From NCBI GenBank assembly GCA_963922205.1, contig CAWUHX010000101.1, positions 577,001 through 641,000 on the forward strand: 64,000 nt of DNA. Reading direction: 5' to 3'. The notes under the pieces were generated by a model that was not told the origin of the DNA, did not search any database, and saw only the letters and a list, made by a program, of their open reading frames with translations. A program made the translations under genes and the position numbers. This DNA is from Romanomermis culicivorax. Its lineage: Eukaryota; Nematoda; Enoplea; Mermithida; Mermithidae. Shown here one piece after another: positions 10,226 to 22,609 of this stretch. Each line of letters begins with the position of its first letter. Positions within the stretch are counted from its first letter, which is position 1.

Positions 10226-12891
10226 TCATTTAGTCCAACCATAAGGAAATGTACAAAAATTACATTTCAAAATATGTTTATTATATACTACACGAAACTT
10301 TTTCAAAGTTTTATGAGTAACAACTTTATGATCTTGTTGACGCTCAATACTAAGAGTATGTACATTTACTTCTTTTCCATTGTTTTTTACAAAGGCAAAA
10401 ACCATTCGAAGAAGTGAATAAAAATTAACTTTTTTCATACTATCTTATGACAAAGTGGTACCGCGGACTTTGATTATGTGATGGTATTGGTCTGTAGATG
10501 GACTGTACAATCTGTAAGCATAATTTTTAGGACCTCTACTGACGAATTCAGTAATGTAAGATCCAAGGCCATATTCATGTAATTTGTCAGTCATTTCACC
10601 GAGGCACCAACCAGTGGGTACCTGATATTGTTGTTGTTTGTCAACTGTTGACAGGTAAATAATACTGTCCCTGTCAAAATACAATACTCAACTTTTTAAT
10701 CGTTCAGTGTAATAATATAACTTTACTCGAGCTTGAGCTGTCGTACAAGCTGCAATAATGGCGTTAGTATTCCCCATGAATTCAGCAAAATCATCATGTT
10801 GACAATAGGTTTTTGACACCAATTGTTCATTGATTAGTCTAACATTCTTAATTATGTTGACCACATTAATCACAAGCTCAAAATATTCTTTGGGTGCATT
10901 ATGGATAACAGTCTTATCCATATTGTTTCACTGACCAAACTAAAAACATGAAATAATTAAATAAAATATAAAAACTATGCAAAGTTACCTTTCCCCAGCA
11001 AGAATTTAGCATTAATTTCGCCAAAGCCCTCTTTCCAGGATTTTTTGAAATTTTCGAAGGATCCAATGAAATATTCTCACAACTGTAGACCTCCATCTCA
11101 TATTCACATTTTTGCTCAGCTGTATGAGCTCTAGCAGGGCAACCTTCACTCTCCTATAAAAATTACAATCAAATTCTGTCACATTTACATAATATAAAAC
11201 TTACTAGTTTCATTTTCATAAAAGTGTTGACATATTGAGTGAATAAACCACCATCAGGGTTTCTGGTTGGATGATATTGCTCAATATTATCATAATGCCG
11301 AACCTCAAAAATCTTGAGGATCTGAAACAAAAATAATATATATAGGAAAAGTGGACCATTACAGTAACAATATACCTTATATCCCTTCTCTAAAGCTTTG
11401 TATAATTCTATTGTAACCCATGTACCATCTAATGCTCTGTCTTGGTCACTATGCTCGCATGTGGTCTTTTGTGAATCATGCATACAAGTTTTGCATGAAG
11501 GAAACAATAATTTACCACCATGTGGATACCGTAGAACAGGATGTAAGAGTTTGGGAGGCGGTAAAACCATACACTTAATTAACCCCTCATAAGGTTGGGA
11601 AGTTGAGTTGACCTCTTCAAAATCTTCGGTAAAGATTTTTGGATGACCTGTAGGGTATTTCCCATATTTGTTGACAAATGGGTATAAGCTGCACACATCT
11701 ACATAATTGATCTTTTCTGCAGGTGTTCCATCTTCATTGTACTTAATTTTTTGATACAATTTTACAGCATTAGTGTGACTGCCAAAGAAAGCTAAAACGA
11801 GAAAACTTTTGACAAAATGGAAAAGAAAATTTTAAGATTTTACCTTCTGGCGGATTTATAGGTTCAGGTATTTCAACTGTATCAAAAAATGTTTTCATTT
11901 CATGATTTGAGTGAAGTTGTTGTAAGAGCTCGCACTCCCACATTTCAACCATGCTATAACCGATTGATTGAAGATCCATAGCCCGATTAAAAGTGCGTTC
12001 ATATGCATCGACTGCTTTTGTATCATTATCAGCTGTTAACTGATGTCTATTTTTGATACATTTGGGGCAACCATAGCAATAACAACCGTAAAATTCATAA
12101 ACGGCTGTTCCTTTAATGAACAAACATATAGATATTATAATTTCAAAAATTTAAACAAAATTACCTGATAAACCATCAACCTTGTATTTTCCAATTTGAA
12201 CTTTACCACCATTAAGTTTATGTCAAATATACAGTTTTTAATTTATATAGGATAACTATTTCAACCATTTTAAGGCTATAACAGACTGTCTTTCTTCTTT
12301 ACCATAACCTTTGTATGGTATTACCCCAATACTATTTGGCTTCAAAAATAAATGTCGGAAAACTAAGTTGCAAGCACTAGCAATGGTTATTGAATTTTCA
12401 AAAGGATCAACATCTGTTTCTTCCATAAAAATATCTCAAAATTTCATGCAACATTGTCGTAAAACTTGCACATCGCTATGACAGTAGCCAAGTAACACAT
12501 TATCAAAATTAAATTGGCATCCCTAAAGAATGACACATTTAAATGCAAAACTTCATACTTTTGCAAACTTACTACTTCAAGCTGCATAGTATACCAATCC
12601 AGAAATGTGGCATGAGCTGCAGGCTTCATAGCATTGTAACCGTACATGTCGGGCGAAGGATATGGTCCAATATATCTATAATTTTCCTTTCTATTAAAGA
12701 AATGCAGGAAATATCCTTTACATATTTTACTTATTCCAAATGTTTTTGGTAGAGCTGGCAAAAGCATTGGAAGAAAGTTCATAGAATCAATAATTTTTAT
12801 TCATCCTGCTTTGATACACATGAACTCTAAACATAAAAAATAAATAGATGAAAATGAAAAAACTATAAAACAATTTACTAATCCACCCTTA

Positions 12892-13849
12892 AGCCCGGTT
12901 CATACTTCTGCTTGGCGAGCAAATTTACCCTGAGCGTGCTCGCCGAGCATCTCTAAGCACAGCTCTGAGCATGTTCGGCGAGCATGCTCAGGGATGCTCC
13001 GCCAGCATCTTGCTCAGCGAGTATGCTCAGAGTTGGTTCATACTTTGCGAGCCAATTTTTTGCAGGGACAAATTTCATTTCTGCTTTTATCCATCAATCT
13101 GAGAGTTTTGGGTTTTGAAATGTATTTTTCCAAAACCTTGAAAATTTGCGTTCTTACCCATTTGTTGCACATCAATAATTGCTTGATGAAAAGAAATCCA
13201 AGAAGATGGTCAGTGCGTCCTATAAACAGGGCCAGATCGCAGTTTGGTCAACATGCCACACTTTTTTTGGACTTGAAAAATAATGATGCAGAGCAATTTG
13301 TTCAAATTTACTGCATGGCGGGACCACAATTTGATGATTTACCTCGAGGATTACATTCCAAAATTCGTTTTTTCCTAACGTATTTGTAATCGAGTGATTG
13401 AACATTCCACAGAAATTCTTTTTCACGAACAAGTTCAATAAGTTTAAATTTTTCATCTTCTGATAATTTTTTTGGAATAGACATGACAAAAAAATTTTCA
13501 CAACAAAAAAATCTACACGCAGAATGCACGCAGCTTATTTTGAACTATATACAATGCAAACGGAGTCACAATTTTACATAGTTTTGCCTTGCCTATAGGC
13601 AGTTTTTAATTGTCTATACTTATAACGTATGTTGCTTGATGAGCATGCTCGGAGGAGTAGAACATTTTTCTACTACCCCAAGCATGCTCGATGAGCAAAT
13701 TTTTTGTGCTCGGGGTTCTGCTCGCCCAGCAAATATTTACGCACCGAGCAGCTACGCAAGCAGCTTGCTTGATGCTGTGCTCACCAAACATCTCGGAGCA
13801 CAGCATCGAGCATGCTCGCCAAGCAACGAGGAGAAGTATGTACCAGGCT
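12892..13849. mobile_element. PIF/Harbinger-like element inside the Polinton polymerase
   Basis: 958 bp with terminal inverted repeats beginning AGCCCGGTTCATACTTCT and ending AGAAGTATGTACCAGGCT, flanked by the 3-bp duplication TTA (12889-12891, 13850-13852) typical of PIF/Harbinger. The subterminal regions are full of the palindrome GAGCATGCTC and its variants. It carries a MADF-like fragment but no DDE transposase, so it depended on a partner element. Confidence 0.85.
13308..13484 (-). pseudogene. MADF-domain (Adf-1/Myb-like) fragment of the Harbinger element
   Basis: Starts at an ATG on the minus strand (13484). Residues include LSEDEKFKLIELVREKEFLW, then YKYVRKK, resembling helix 1 and 2 of the MADF DNA-binding domain. 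The following Trp-containing helix (NEFWNVIL) reads in a different frame, so a one-base shift occurs at the A-run near 13375. PIF/Harbinger elements commonly encode a Myb/MADF-like second protein that aids transposase; here only a truncated remnant is visible. Confidence 0.6.
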
Positions 13850-16006
13850 TTATTAATGATATGTAATTATGATGACCATTATGATACAAAAACTGCATTA
13901 TAAATTGTCCATTGAATCCTCGAGAATTATGTGCTATTGCTGCAATGTTTTTCATACCTTTTGCAGAAAGGCATTCCCAGAAATCATTTAGACATATAGA
14001 GCCTTTGAATACACGCTCGCGTTGACCACATGTATCGCAGCAAAAATTTCCCTTGCCTTGACAACACTGATCGCATACAGTATGGACAACACATAAATTT
14101 GGCTCATGTTCAAATACATCCCCTAATTCAGTTTGTCATAGAATTTTTTCTTGCATAGTCTCAAAATCATAAAAAACAAATTTTTGATTAATGGGGCACT
14201 TATCGGTAATTCCTGTTTCATTATCAACTAGAGACTCATTCTCATCAACATTTGTTTCAAATACATCTTCTTCTTCTTCAATTTGTTTGCTACCAACAGG
14301 TTGCATAAAACATAAATGTCCTAAAATTTAAAAATTTTAAAATTAAATAAAACAAAATAATTATACTGTATCTAATATCTTTTCTGGGTATGCTCTTATT
14401 GCATGTTGCATTCAAAATAACCGCAATTATGAGGTTTAGAATGTGCTCATCAAATCAGTGTATCACATTGCTTGCACACTTTGAAACAGTCACAAATAGA
14501 TACCCCAGTTTTTTGAAGTTTCCATTGACCTCTTTGAGTAAAAACAAACTTGTGTTGAGCAAAACACTCCTCGTTTTTGAAATATCCCAGACAATCTTTG
14601 CATTTTCGAGCATCAAATTGATTACATGGGGGTGTATTGTAACATAAACGGCAAACTTTTCTGCATCTGTGTTCCACTTTGTTATTGTAGGCTAGATCGC
14701 AATGAGGACAAAAGTAGCTGCGTTCAAAAAAACCAGGTGTCTTTGTAATGACCCAGTAATGGTTATCATGGTGGTAAATATTCAAAACATGTGTTGCTTC
14801 AGGTCCTTAAAACTTTACATGCATACACAATAACAGAAAAATAAAAACTCTAACCTCTAAACATTGAACCTTTAAACCATTCTTTGCTAAAAATTTCGAT
14901 CTAATAATTGGGTAGTAAAACAGCTTGCAGTTGTTTCCATTGATGAAAACCACAAGACCCTTGATGATTAGCTAATCCTGCCAGGGTCATCAGTTCTTTA
15001 GCAACTTTTGCTTGCAATATATTTTTCTTATCAGACTTTTGAATATTTTCCCATTTGTGCACAGCATTCCTATCTTTTTTATGAATGTAAGCTCTAGCAA
15101 CAACTAGAGCTCTAGCAAAACATAAATCATATGTGTTGTTGATTTGAATAATACAGCAGGAAATCATTACGTTTTAAATATTGATGAGCATTGTGAATAC
15201 CTTAAGTTAAAATAAATAAATAAAAATAAAATGTTACATAAGTAATTTTAATCAGCTTACCACTACCCTCAGGAGGTGTTACAACAATCGTACGAATTGT
15301 AGCTTGATGGCTATCAATTTATATTTGCTCATTTGATCAGAGAACAGCATTAAGAGTGTTTACAATCAAATCTCCAGTTTAAGCATGTTTTGGTCTGAAA
15401 GGTATCAAAATGTGACATTTTGTCAAATCTGGATGGTGAATGGAAAACCCTATAAACGCATTATCATCGACATTCTCAGAAATTCGCTCTACTATATGTT
15501 GAAAGTTTGGCGCTGTTTGAGCATTTAAATCATCCATACATTCAGTATTATGAAATTTCAAAGAGTACTCGGGACCCTGGGTATTAAAACGCCTAATATT
15601 TATGGTACTGGGTTGACCTAGTTCGAAAAAATCATCAGCAACAAAAGATGAATTTGTTACACCTCCACCACCCCCGACCACCACCAATTTGAACTGATTG
15701 GTAAATTTCTTCCTCATCAGAACTGTAAGGCGTATAACTTTTGTATTGATCACCTTCATCATCATAATCTAAAACAGTTCCTTCTTCTTCTTCTTCCAAA
15801 ATATTATTATTATCAAGTGTTTCTTCTTCTTTCTCAGAGGTAATATTCTCTGAATCCTCATCCACAATCATTTCATCATCTTCATCAGAAAAAATATCTT
15901 CTAACATTTCCATAGGCATATCGTCTTCATCCGGAGTAATATCTTCTAAAATTTCCATAGGCATGTCGTCTTCATCCGAAGTAATATCCTCATAAATAGG
16001 TTTCAT

Positions 16007-16808
16007 TATAAAAAATTATCCAAACTAGAAAATAGAAAAACTATAAATTAGAAAAAATAGAAAACAACCTATTCATCAAAACTTATACAGTAATAATAGA
16101 ACATTTTTATAAATTAGCAAAACTATTAATTTTATGGTAGAGATTTAATTATTGTTTACGAGCTTATCTTAGTATTTTTCTTTTTTATGATGGGAAAGCT
16201 TTAAAGACCTCTATAACTCACAAACACCTGCCCATATCATTTCTTTAGCTTATTTTACTAGCACATAACCAGATAAAACCAGTTGAAACACCTGCTTTAC
16301 TGTACAACTCTAGTATTTTTGTTTTGATTCTTAATACTATAAAAGAACTGTAATAGCTGTTTATAACCCTGTTGCAACATCTTTTCTTTTTATGTGGGAA
16401 AGCTTCAAAGACCCTTATAACTCATGCGCACATGACTATATTGCTTCTATAGCTTTGACTTTGATAATTACTATAACACATGGAACACATAAATTTTCTC
16501 TAGCTTTGACCTCAAAGGTTACCATAACAAACAAACACATTTATTTTATTTTGTAGAACATAGCCCCTCCTCTTACATAGTCATCAGAATAGTAGAATAC
16601 TGTAGGATATATGTCTTGAATATTTATTATGCTTATAACTCCTCCTCTTACATCTATAAGCTATATATCCTGGTTATTTTATTATAGTTATAGCCTCCTT
16701 TTACTCTAAAATTTTGAACACTTTATACATTTATCTGTTTTGTTGCTACAAAAACTACTCATTTCTTTTCTCTCTCTCTTTGGTATATTTCTTCAAGAAT
16801 TTTCGAAA
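16007..16808. promoter_or_regulatory. Divergent intergenic region of the Polinton
   Basis: Separates the leftward polymerase from rightward genes, so promoters for both directions should lie here. A direct repeat of about 50 bp occurs at about 16188 and 16393 (shared GGGAAAGCTT, AAAGACC, TATAACTCA), and AT-rich TATA-like strings are frequent. No ORF. The regulatory role is inferred from position only. Confidence 0.4.
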
Positions 16809-17120
16809 ATGGAACACCAGTTCATGTTAGATGAAAACATTGCTTTATTTGTAGTGGTTGAAGGTAGATACCTGTCAATTTATTTTCGTAATGTCGACCC
16901 TAAAACAAAAGAGGCGTATGGTCGCGGATTCAAGCTCATTTTACCACAATACGGTATACTAAGCTGCAATGTCAATATTATTGAAAAGACATTTTCACAT
17001 GGAGGTCAATGCGGCATCAACCTTGGTTATAAGATGTTGGTCGAGAGCGATGGGGTTACAGTAGGATTTAACAATTCGTTTAATGGAATGACATGGTGTT
17101 TATCTAAAGAAGTGAGCTGA
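16809..17120 (+). CDS. Polinton protein of unknown function, possibly PC4-like
   Basis: 103 residues from ATG 16809 (the frame is open further upstream, but this ATG follows a non-conserved stretch). Sequence features: YLSIYFRNVDP, then GRGFKLILPQYGIL, then a Gly-rich half with GGQCGINLGYK. The order beta-hairpin, charged turn, Gly-Arg-Gly and hydrophobic strand recalls the PC4/p15 single-stranded-DNA-binding fold reported in other large DNA transposons, but the match is weak. A GTGAGC donor-like string lies at its 3' end, directly before the microsatellite, so it may be a first exon. Confidence 0.45.
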   Translation: MEHQFMLDENIALFVVVEGRYLSIYFRNVDPKTKEAYGRGFKLILPQYGILSCNVNIIEKTFSHGGQCGINLGYKMLVESDGVTVGFNNSFNGMTWCLSKEVS

Positions 17121-17128
17121 TATATGAA

Positions 17129-18084
<956 letters not shown>

Positions 18085-18149
18085 TAACAATTTGAAACTT
18101 GAATTATTTTCTTCTTTCTTTTAAAGTATATAATGTTTTTTCCTTTAGC

Positions 18150-18965
18150 AATTTTGGTGTTGGACCAATATTGTGATAGTGCCAGCAATATTGAGATAGT
18201 GCCAGCTATTTCAAACGAGTACAATGCTTTAGCAGTAAAACACCAATTAGGGATAAAACGCAAAACAAACGATAATGAGGACACAGCTGGAAAAGATGAT
18301 TCTACCACAAAAATTGTTAAAGAAGAATTTGTTGATGTTACAAGAATCATTAAAGAAGAAGTGGCTGTTGCTAAGAAAATCATTAAAGAAGAAGAAGGCA
18401 TTGATGCTACAAAATTCGCCAGAGAACAGAGCAATGCTAGTGAAGATCAAAAAGCAGTTAGCATTCAAACGACGTTTGTTAATGATCTCTTCATCGACTG
18501 TTTCAATGATGATGACTACGATTCAACATCCGATACCAGTTTGCTGGACGCTGAAACCAAGTGTATTTGTGAGTTATGTGTTCCGGGTTTAGATATTCCA
18601 TGGTTTTTTGATGAGCAAGTAGTAAAAGGTGAAAAATTATTTATAATTATTTGTACTGATACTGTGAAAAATTATTTATAATTATTTGTACGATTATTTG
18701 TACACCAACAGTTAATCGTTTATATGAAAAGATGGGAATTATTATTGACTGTTTTGAATATGTTATAGGCGAGGTTCAAGGTTATTACTGTCTTGGCGCT
18801 TTTAAACAGATGATTGACATATTTAGATATTGTCCACTTACAAGTACTGGTTGTAAAATTCTTAAGGATACTGTAGCTCATTTTATTGATGAATGTTATC
18901 ATTATGATTTTGATGAGGCTGTTGTAGTCAAAACACTACGGGAGTTCATTAACCATAAATTGTAA
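18150..18965 (+). CDS. Polinton protein of unknown function, acidic, two exons
   Basis: Reading from a likely acceptor (CCTTTAG before 18150) to a donor after 18628, then exon 18712-18965; the 83 nt intron has GT..AG borders and phase 1 on both sides. The N-terminal half is charged with three spaced IVKEE/IIKEE motifs of the SUMO-acceptor type (hydrophobic-Lys-x-Glu). A Cys pair CICELC follows, then a C-terminal helical region with YCLGAFKQMIDIFRYCPL and an acidic patch. I recognise no family. The true start is uncertain because the 5' part runs into the microsatellite. Confidence 0.55.
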
Positions 18966-19279
18966 AAGTTTTGCTTACATTCATTACAGTTTTGCTTACA
19001 TTCATTACAATTTTGTATGTTTTTATTAGCTATAGTTTGTTTGCTTGCTTGCTTGTTTGCTTATGTGTTTGCTTACGTGTTTGCTTGTTATATATATATA
19101 TAATTTCATATATACTTTGCATGTATATTTTTGCATACAGTATCTTTATATTTTACTTTTGTATTGTTTTATTATGTTTTAATTTTGATAATTATAGATA
19201 GCAATTTGTTTAAAATAAAAATCATTTTAAAAATTGTTCAAATAAAAAGTGGCTGGTTTCTGTTGTTGTGAAAAAAGAG
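18966..19279. other. Polinton spacer with low-complexity T-rich tract
   Basis: Contains imperfect tandem repeats of TTTGCTTACATTCATTACA (about 18969-19005) and GTTTGCTTGCTTGC (19038-19085), then an AT tract TATATATATAT. No protein-like ORF. Confidence 0.5.
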
Positions 19280-19916
19280 ATGTCAAATGATGGTGAAAAG
19301 TTTTATACACGGAAACATCCATTTAACTGCATAGTTTCTGCTCCAACAAAATCAGGAAAAACACAATTTGTTAAAAAACTTGTAATTTTTGCTAAAAAAA
19401 ATGATTCACCCTGCTCCTATAAAAATTTATTGGTGTTATTCAGAATGGCAAGAAGCTTACGGAAAGTTAGTTCAGAAATGTTCTTATGTAGAATTTATTC
19501 AAGGCTCGTCTGACTTGGATGAACTTCAGAAAAGTAAAGACACACCTAAATTATTAATTATGGATGATATCATGCAAGAGATGAAGAATGATCAACGTTT
19601 AACTCAACATTTTACTAAATGATTGCATCACTGGAATATATCAATTATACATATAGTTCAGAATGCCTTTTTCGATGGAATGCGTACGAGTAAGATAAAT
19701 GCTCAATATTTGATTCTTTTAAAAAACCCTAGCGATAGATAACAAGTGCGCACACTGGCTCTACAGATTTTCCCAAGTACTTCAAATTATTTTATAGACA
19801 CGTATGAGGATGCTACTAGTAAACCATACGGTTATTTATTAATGGATCTTACACAGACATGCCCTGAAAAATATCAACTTAGATCTAAAATATTTTTCCC
19901 GACAATGATCATATGA
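19280..19916 (+). pseudogene. Polinton FtsK/HerA-type packaging ATPase (frameshifted, two stops)
   Basis: Genome-packaging ATPase of the Maverick type. Walker A lies in KHPFNCIVSAPTKSGKTQ (about 19312-19365), Walker B is LLIMDDIM (about 19550-19575), followed by the family's HHWNIS..IHIVQN sensor region and a conserved C-terminus with ATSKPYGYLLMDL. The frame changes at the A8 run near 19395-19402; in-frame TGA at 19620 and TAA at 19740 follow. ATG 19280 is the best start. In intact elements this ATPase works with capsid proteins, which are not seen here. Confidence 0.9.
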
Positions 19917-20034
19917 TTTTATATACACCTAAATGATTCGTCATTTTTACAAAAAAAACTCTATACAAGTTAGTCGGATCCTATTATTTTAGCAATATGA
20001 TATACAGTAAATACATTTTTTTAATAGTCTCACA

Positions 20035-20437
20035 GTGATTCTTTTTATAGCTGTTTTTATTGTACTGGTACAATACCCTTTTCAATTTTATGAAAATGGA
20101 GAAACTGTAAATGAAACTGTAAATGTTACAGATTTTAGGATACCACATACAAAAAATGTTACAGATCGGAAATTATTATTACGGGAAAATAATAAATTAC
20201 ATATAACACCCTTACTACATTATGTAGAAAAAATTTTACTTTGTCCTCAGAATGACGGACAATTTATGCAATTATGAGCATTTTTCAAAATATATATTTT
20301 CAATCCTGTTGTATTTTCTTGTTGTAGTCGTACCAATAAATTTCAAAACTTGTACATCAATGGAACTAGATTACGATATATTGATACAGTAGATTTATTA
20401 CATAATCAGAAAAAAATATTATACCCTTCATCAGTCT
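20035..20437 (+). CDS. Polinton hypothetical protein with N-terminal hydrophobic segment
   Basis: 20035-20277 encodes about 80 residues beginning ILFIAVFIVLVQYPF, a good membrane anchor or signal, followed by a polar region with several Asn-x-Thr glycosylation-type sites. Beyond a poly-pyrimidine AG at about 20332 another open stretch (to TAG 20437) encodes Leu-Tyr-Ile-Asn-Gly-Thr-Arg and ends Tyr-Pro-Ser-Ser-Val. The two could be exons of one gene, but I find no convincing donor, so the join is speculative. Function unknown. Confidence 0.35.
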
Positions 20438-20499
20438 AGTCCAAAATTTTGGAGAGGTTGGTCGTTTTTCTATAATTCATTTGTTTTGTGACAATTACG

Positions 20500-20930
20500 A
20501 TGTCAGCTGCATTTGAAGTTTTTGTCAGAATGATGCAAAATAAAGTAAAAGGTAAAAATTTTATATCTCTTCAACTAGTTATAAAACCATAGTATTTTTT
20601 ATTTAAGGTAAAATACTAATCAACAAACAGAAATGCGAGATAGCTGATTTGTTTTGGACTCGTTTCTCACCTGAAGCCAAGATTTTTTACAAAGACATAG
20701 CTAAGGCGTGCAATCATTTACGTTGTGAAGTTGGTTTACCCATAGGACGTAAAAAACTTACACAATTTTGGTGTTTTGCTATATTATTACTGCTGGAAAG
20801 GGATATGGTCGAACCTTGTGCTATTTTTGTAGAAGATCCTTTTTTAAAGCTAGATACAACTCATAAACTATTTTTTATGAATATGAATAACTTGTGTGCT
20901 TTTTCTAGACGTGAAGAGTTGAATATTTAG
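20500..20930 (+). CDS. Polinton hypothetical protein, two exons, ends in the TIR
   Basis: Exon 1 is 20500-20551 (MSAAFEVFVRMMQNKVK), exon 2 20608-20930; the 56 nt intron has GT..AG ends and matching phase 1. Total 124 residues, no internal stop, which is notable beside the broken polymerase and ATPase. Exon 2 contains FWTRFSPEAKIFYKDIAKAC and a basic GRKK. No family recognised. Its TAG stop lies inside the right terminal inverted repeat. Confidence 0.6.
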
Positions 20931-21353
20931 TTTTCCTTTTTTCCATTTTTCATTCATCATCAATTTTCCTTTTCCACCTACAGTAACACAACTATTACCC
21001 TAACTCCACTATTACCGTAATCAAAAAATTATCATAATTCCACTGTTACGGCAACTCTAGAACCTGTATGCTTAATCATACTCCCTATAAATCGACAAAA
21101 AATTGAGCGTATATGTTTACCATACCCCCTATGAATCAACAAAAAATCGACCATATATGTTTACCATACCCCGTATAAATCGGCCAAAAATCGACCATAA
21201 ATGTTTACCATACCCACTATGAATCGGCCAAAAATCGACCGTATATGTTTACCATACCCCCTATAAATGGACCAAAAATGAAAAATTATAGGGGGTACAC
21301 AAAAGATAGGACTATGCTAAACCATACCCCCTATACGGCCCGGCCTTACTACT
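20927..21353 (-). repeat. Right terminal inverted repeat of the Polinton
   Basis: 427 bp, inverted copy of 9382-9720. Contains at least four near-perfect tandem units of 44 bp (each with CCATACCCCCTATAAATC and ATATATGTTTAC) at about 21076-21251. The excess of 88 bp over the left repeat equals two units. Confidence 0.9.
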
Positions 21354-21359
21354 ATCTTC

Positions 21360-21804
21360 AAATCTAAGAAATAATAAAAAACAATCTTAAAGCTACAAAT
21401 TCTCATTTTCAGTAAAAGTAAAAGATTTGTAAAGTGCATGGAACTTAGAACACATTGTAAACATAGTGTAAAGTGACCATTTCGATTGAATTCACCAAGA
21501 TCGGGAACGTGTCAACCCAGAAAACTGCAGAATACCTTTGTTTACACACATAACATTTTTTTGTGTGAAGTGACTTTGTTCATTGAATTCTCCATTTTCA
21601 GAAAGCTCTGCCCCTAAAAATCGTAGAAATACATTGGTACACACTCAATGTAATTTTGTGTGTAAAGTGATCACATTCATTAAATTCCCCATGGTCCAAA
21701 AGTTGTAATGTACATGCTGATGCAGTAGTGTAAAAACATATTGTACATTATGTGATATTCATTAAATAAATATAAATTCATTTCTTAATCTATCCTCTCA
21801 AGGG
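21360..21804 (+). repeat. 96-bp satellite array 1, left part, plus LTR flank
   Basis: Continues the host repeat interrupted by the Polinton. Degenerate units contain the recurring GTGTAAAGTGACCA..CATTGAATTC..CC and GAAATACATTGG blocks. After about 21700 comes a segment shared with 26040-26143, ending CTCAAGGG before the LTR-like block. Confidence 0.6.
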
Positions 21805-22598
21805 TGTCTGGGATTCACACCTAAACATTCCCGTAGATTTATGTGAAGTACTTTATTTTGATCATCCCCACACCCCGGTAGCCGCTATTGACCCAATTAA
21901 GACGCCCCAATTAATTTGCACATCAGCAGCTGGTCCCCTAGAATCTACACTAAAGTACACATTCCATGGCTACATTAATTTCTCATAAAAATTGTAAACA
22001 ACACCTGCACACAGTATAAAGTAAAAGCCCCGCCAGACACCAGTCTCAAGTGGAATGGTAGTGATGGTCCCCACAAAACATGTATATACAGAGGAAATAG
22101 ATACAGAAGCATGCACAGAAGCATGCACAGAAGCACAGAGGGGTGGCTAAGCCCACCGTAGGAAGTAAGCATAAGGAAAGCATGAAAAGCATATGGTACC
22201 AGGAAAGCATTGGAAGACATGACCAAACTAGTGAGAGGAAAGAAGCAAGAAGCAGCGATTGGCGGAAGAAGATTGTCGGAAACAAGACCCCCAACGACAC
22301 CAAGGGAGGTGGCCACAGAAGCTGTATTTAAAGAGAAGCAAAGCATGATTCCGCCATATTTTTGAGACCTTTAGATATTTGCAAGCGTGCTTCTTTTTGA
22401 GAGCGAGATTTTTCGAAAGCAGTTAAACCCAGTTTTGTTATTTGCAAGCTATCGTTGTGTGTTATTTTTGTCGATGAGCAAGCAATCGTAGATTTCCTAT
22501 TTATTTTATCATTGCCATATTCGTATCCCATCCCGTTTGTCTGTCGCCACTGTTCTTTTTAGGATCAAGTAAAGTATCACTAAGAACTAGCCGTTACA
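21805..22598 (+). mobile_element. LTR-like block 1 (possible solo LTR)
   Basis: 794 bp beginning TGTCTGGGATTCACACC and ending CGTTACA, i.e. TG..CA ends; contains a TATA-like GTATTTAAAGAG near 22323. A diverged copy lies at 26144-26923 with TATAAAAG in the same place. Start and end resemble BEL/Pao LTRs as I recall them. Both copies share their left flank, so they were duplicated within a larger repeat and no independent target duplication is visible. Confidence 0.5.
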
Positions 22599-22609
22599 AA
22601 GTCCTTGCC

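Larger units (their letters stand above)
10226..16006 (-). pseudogene. Polinton family-B DNA polymerase (intron-containing, multiply stopped)
   Basis: Replicative polymerase of the element, minus strand. N-terminal acidic region (16006-15700), a conserved N domain (15379-14901, ARALVVARAYIHKKDRNAV), a Cys/His-rich zinc region (14785-14450), then 3'-5' exonuclease motifs FYDFET (about 14170), AHNSRGFNGQF (about 13920) and SPDMYGYN (about 12645). Palm motifs follow: VDVCSLYP (about 11690), KLMLNSCWGK (about 11000) and motif C YFDRDS (about 10675; both Asp kept, the usual Thr replaced by Arg). It ends with FCTFPYGW, as Polinton polymerases do. At least one clear intron, 10940-10988 (49 nt); others are likely. 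In-frame stops include TAA 10445, TGA 10688, TGA 10928, TGA 12801, TGA 14136, TAA 15320, TGA 15338 and TAA 15379. A Harbinger element splits the exonuclease region. Confidence 0.9.

Noticed and set aside
10226-16006. TGA recoding as an explanation for the many stops in the polymerase
   Set aside because: Host genes in the window end with TGA, TAA stops also occur in the polymerase, and the ATPase has a frameshift; decay explains all of it.
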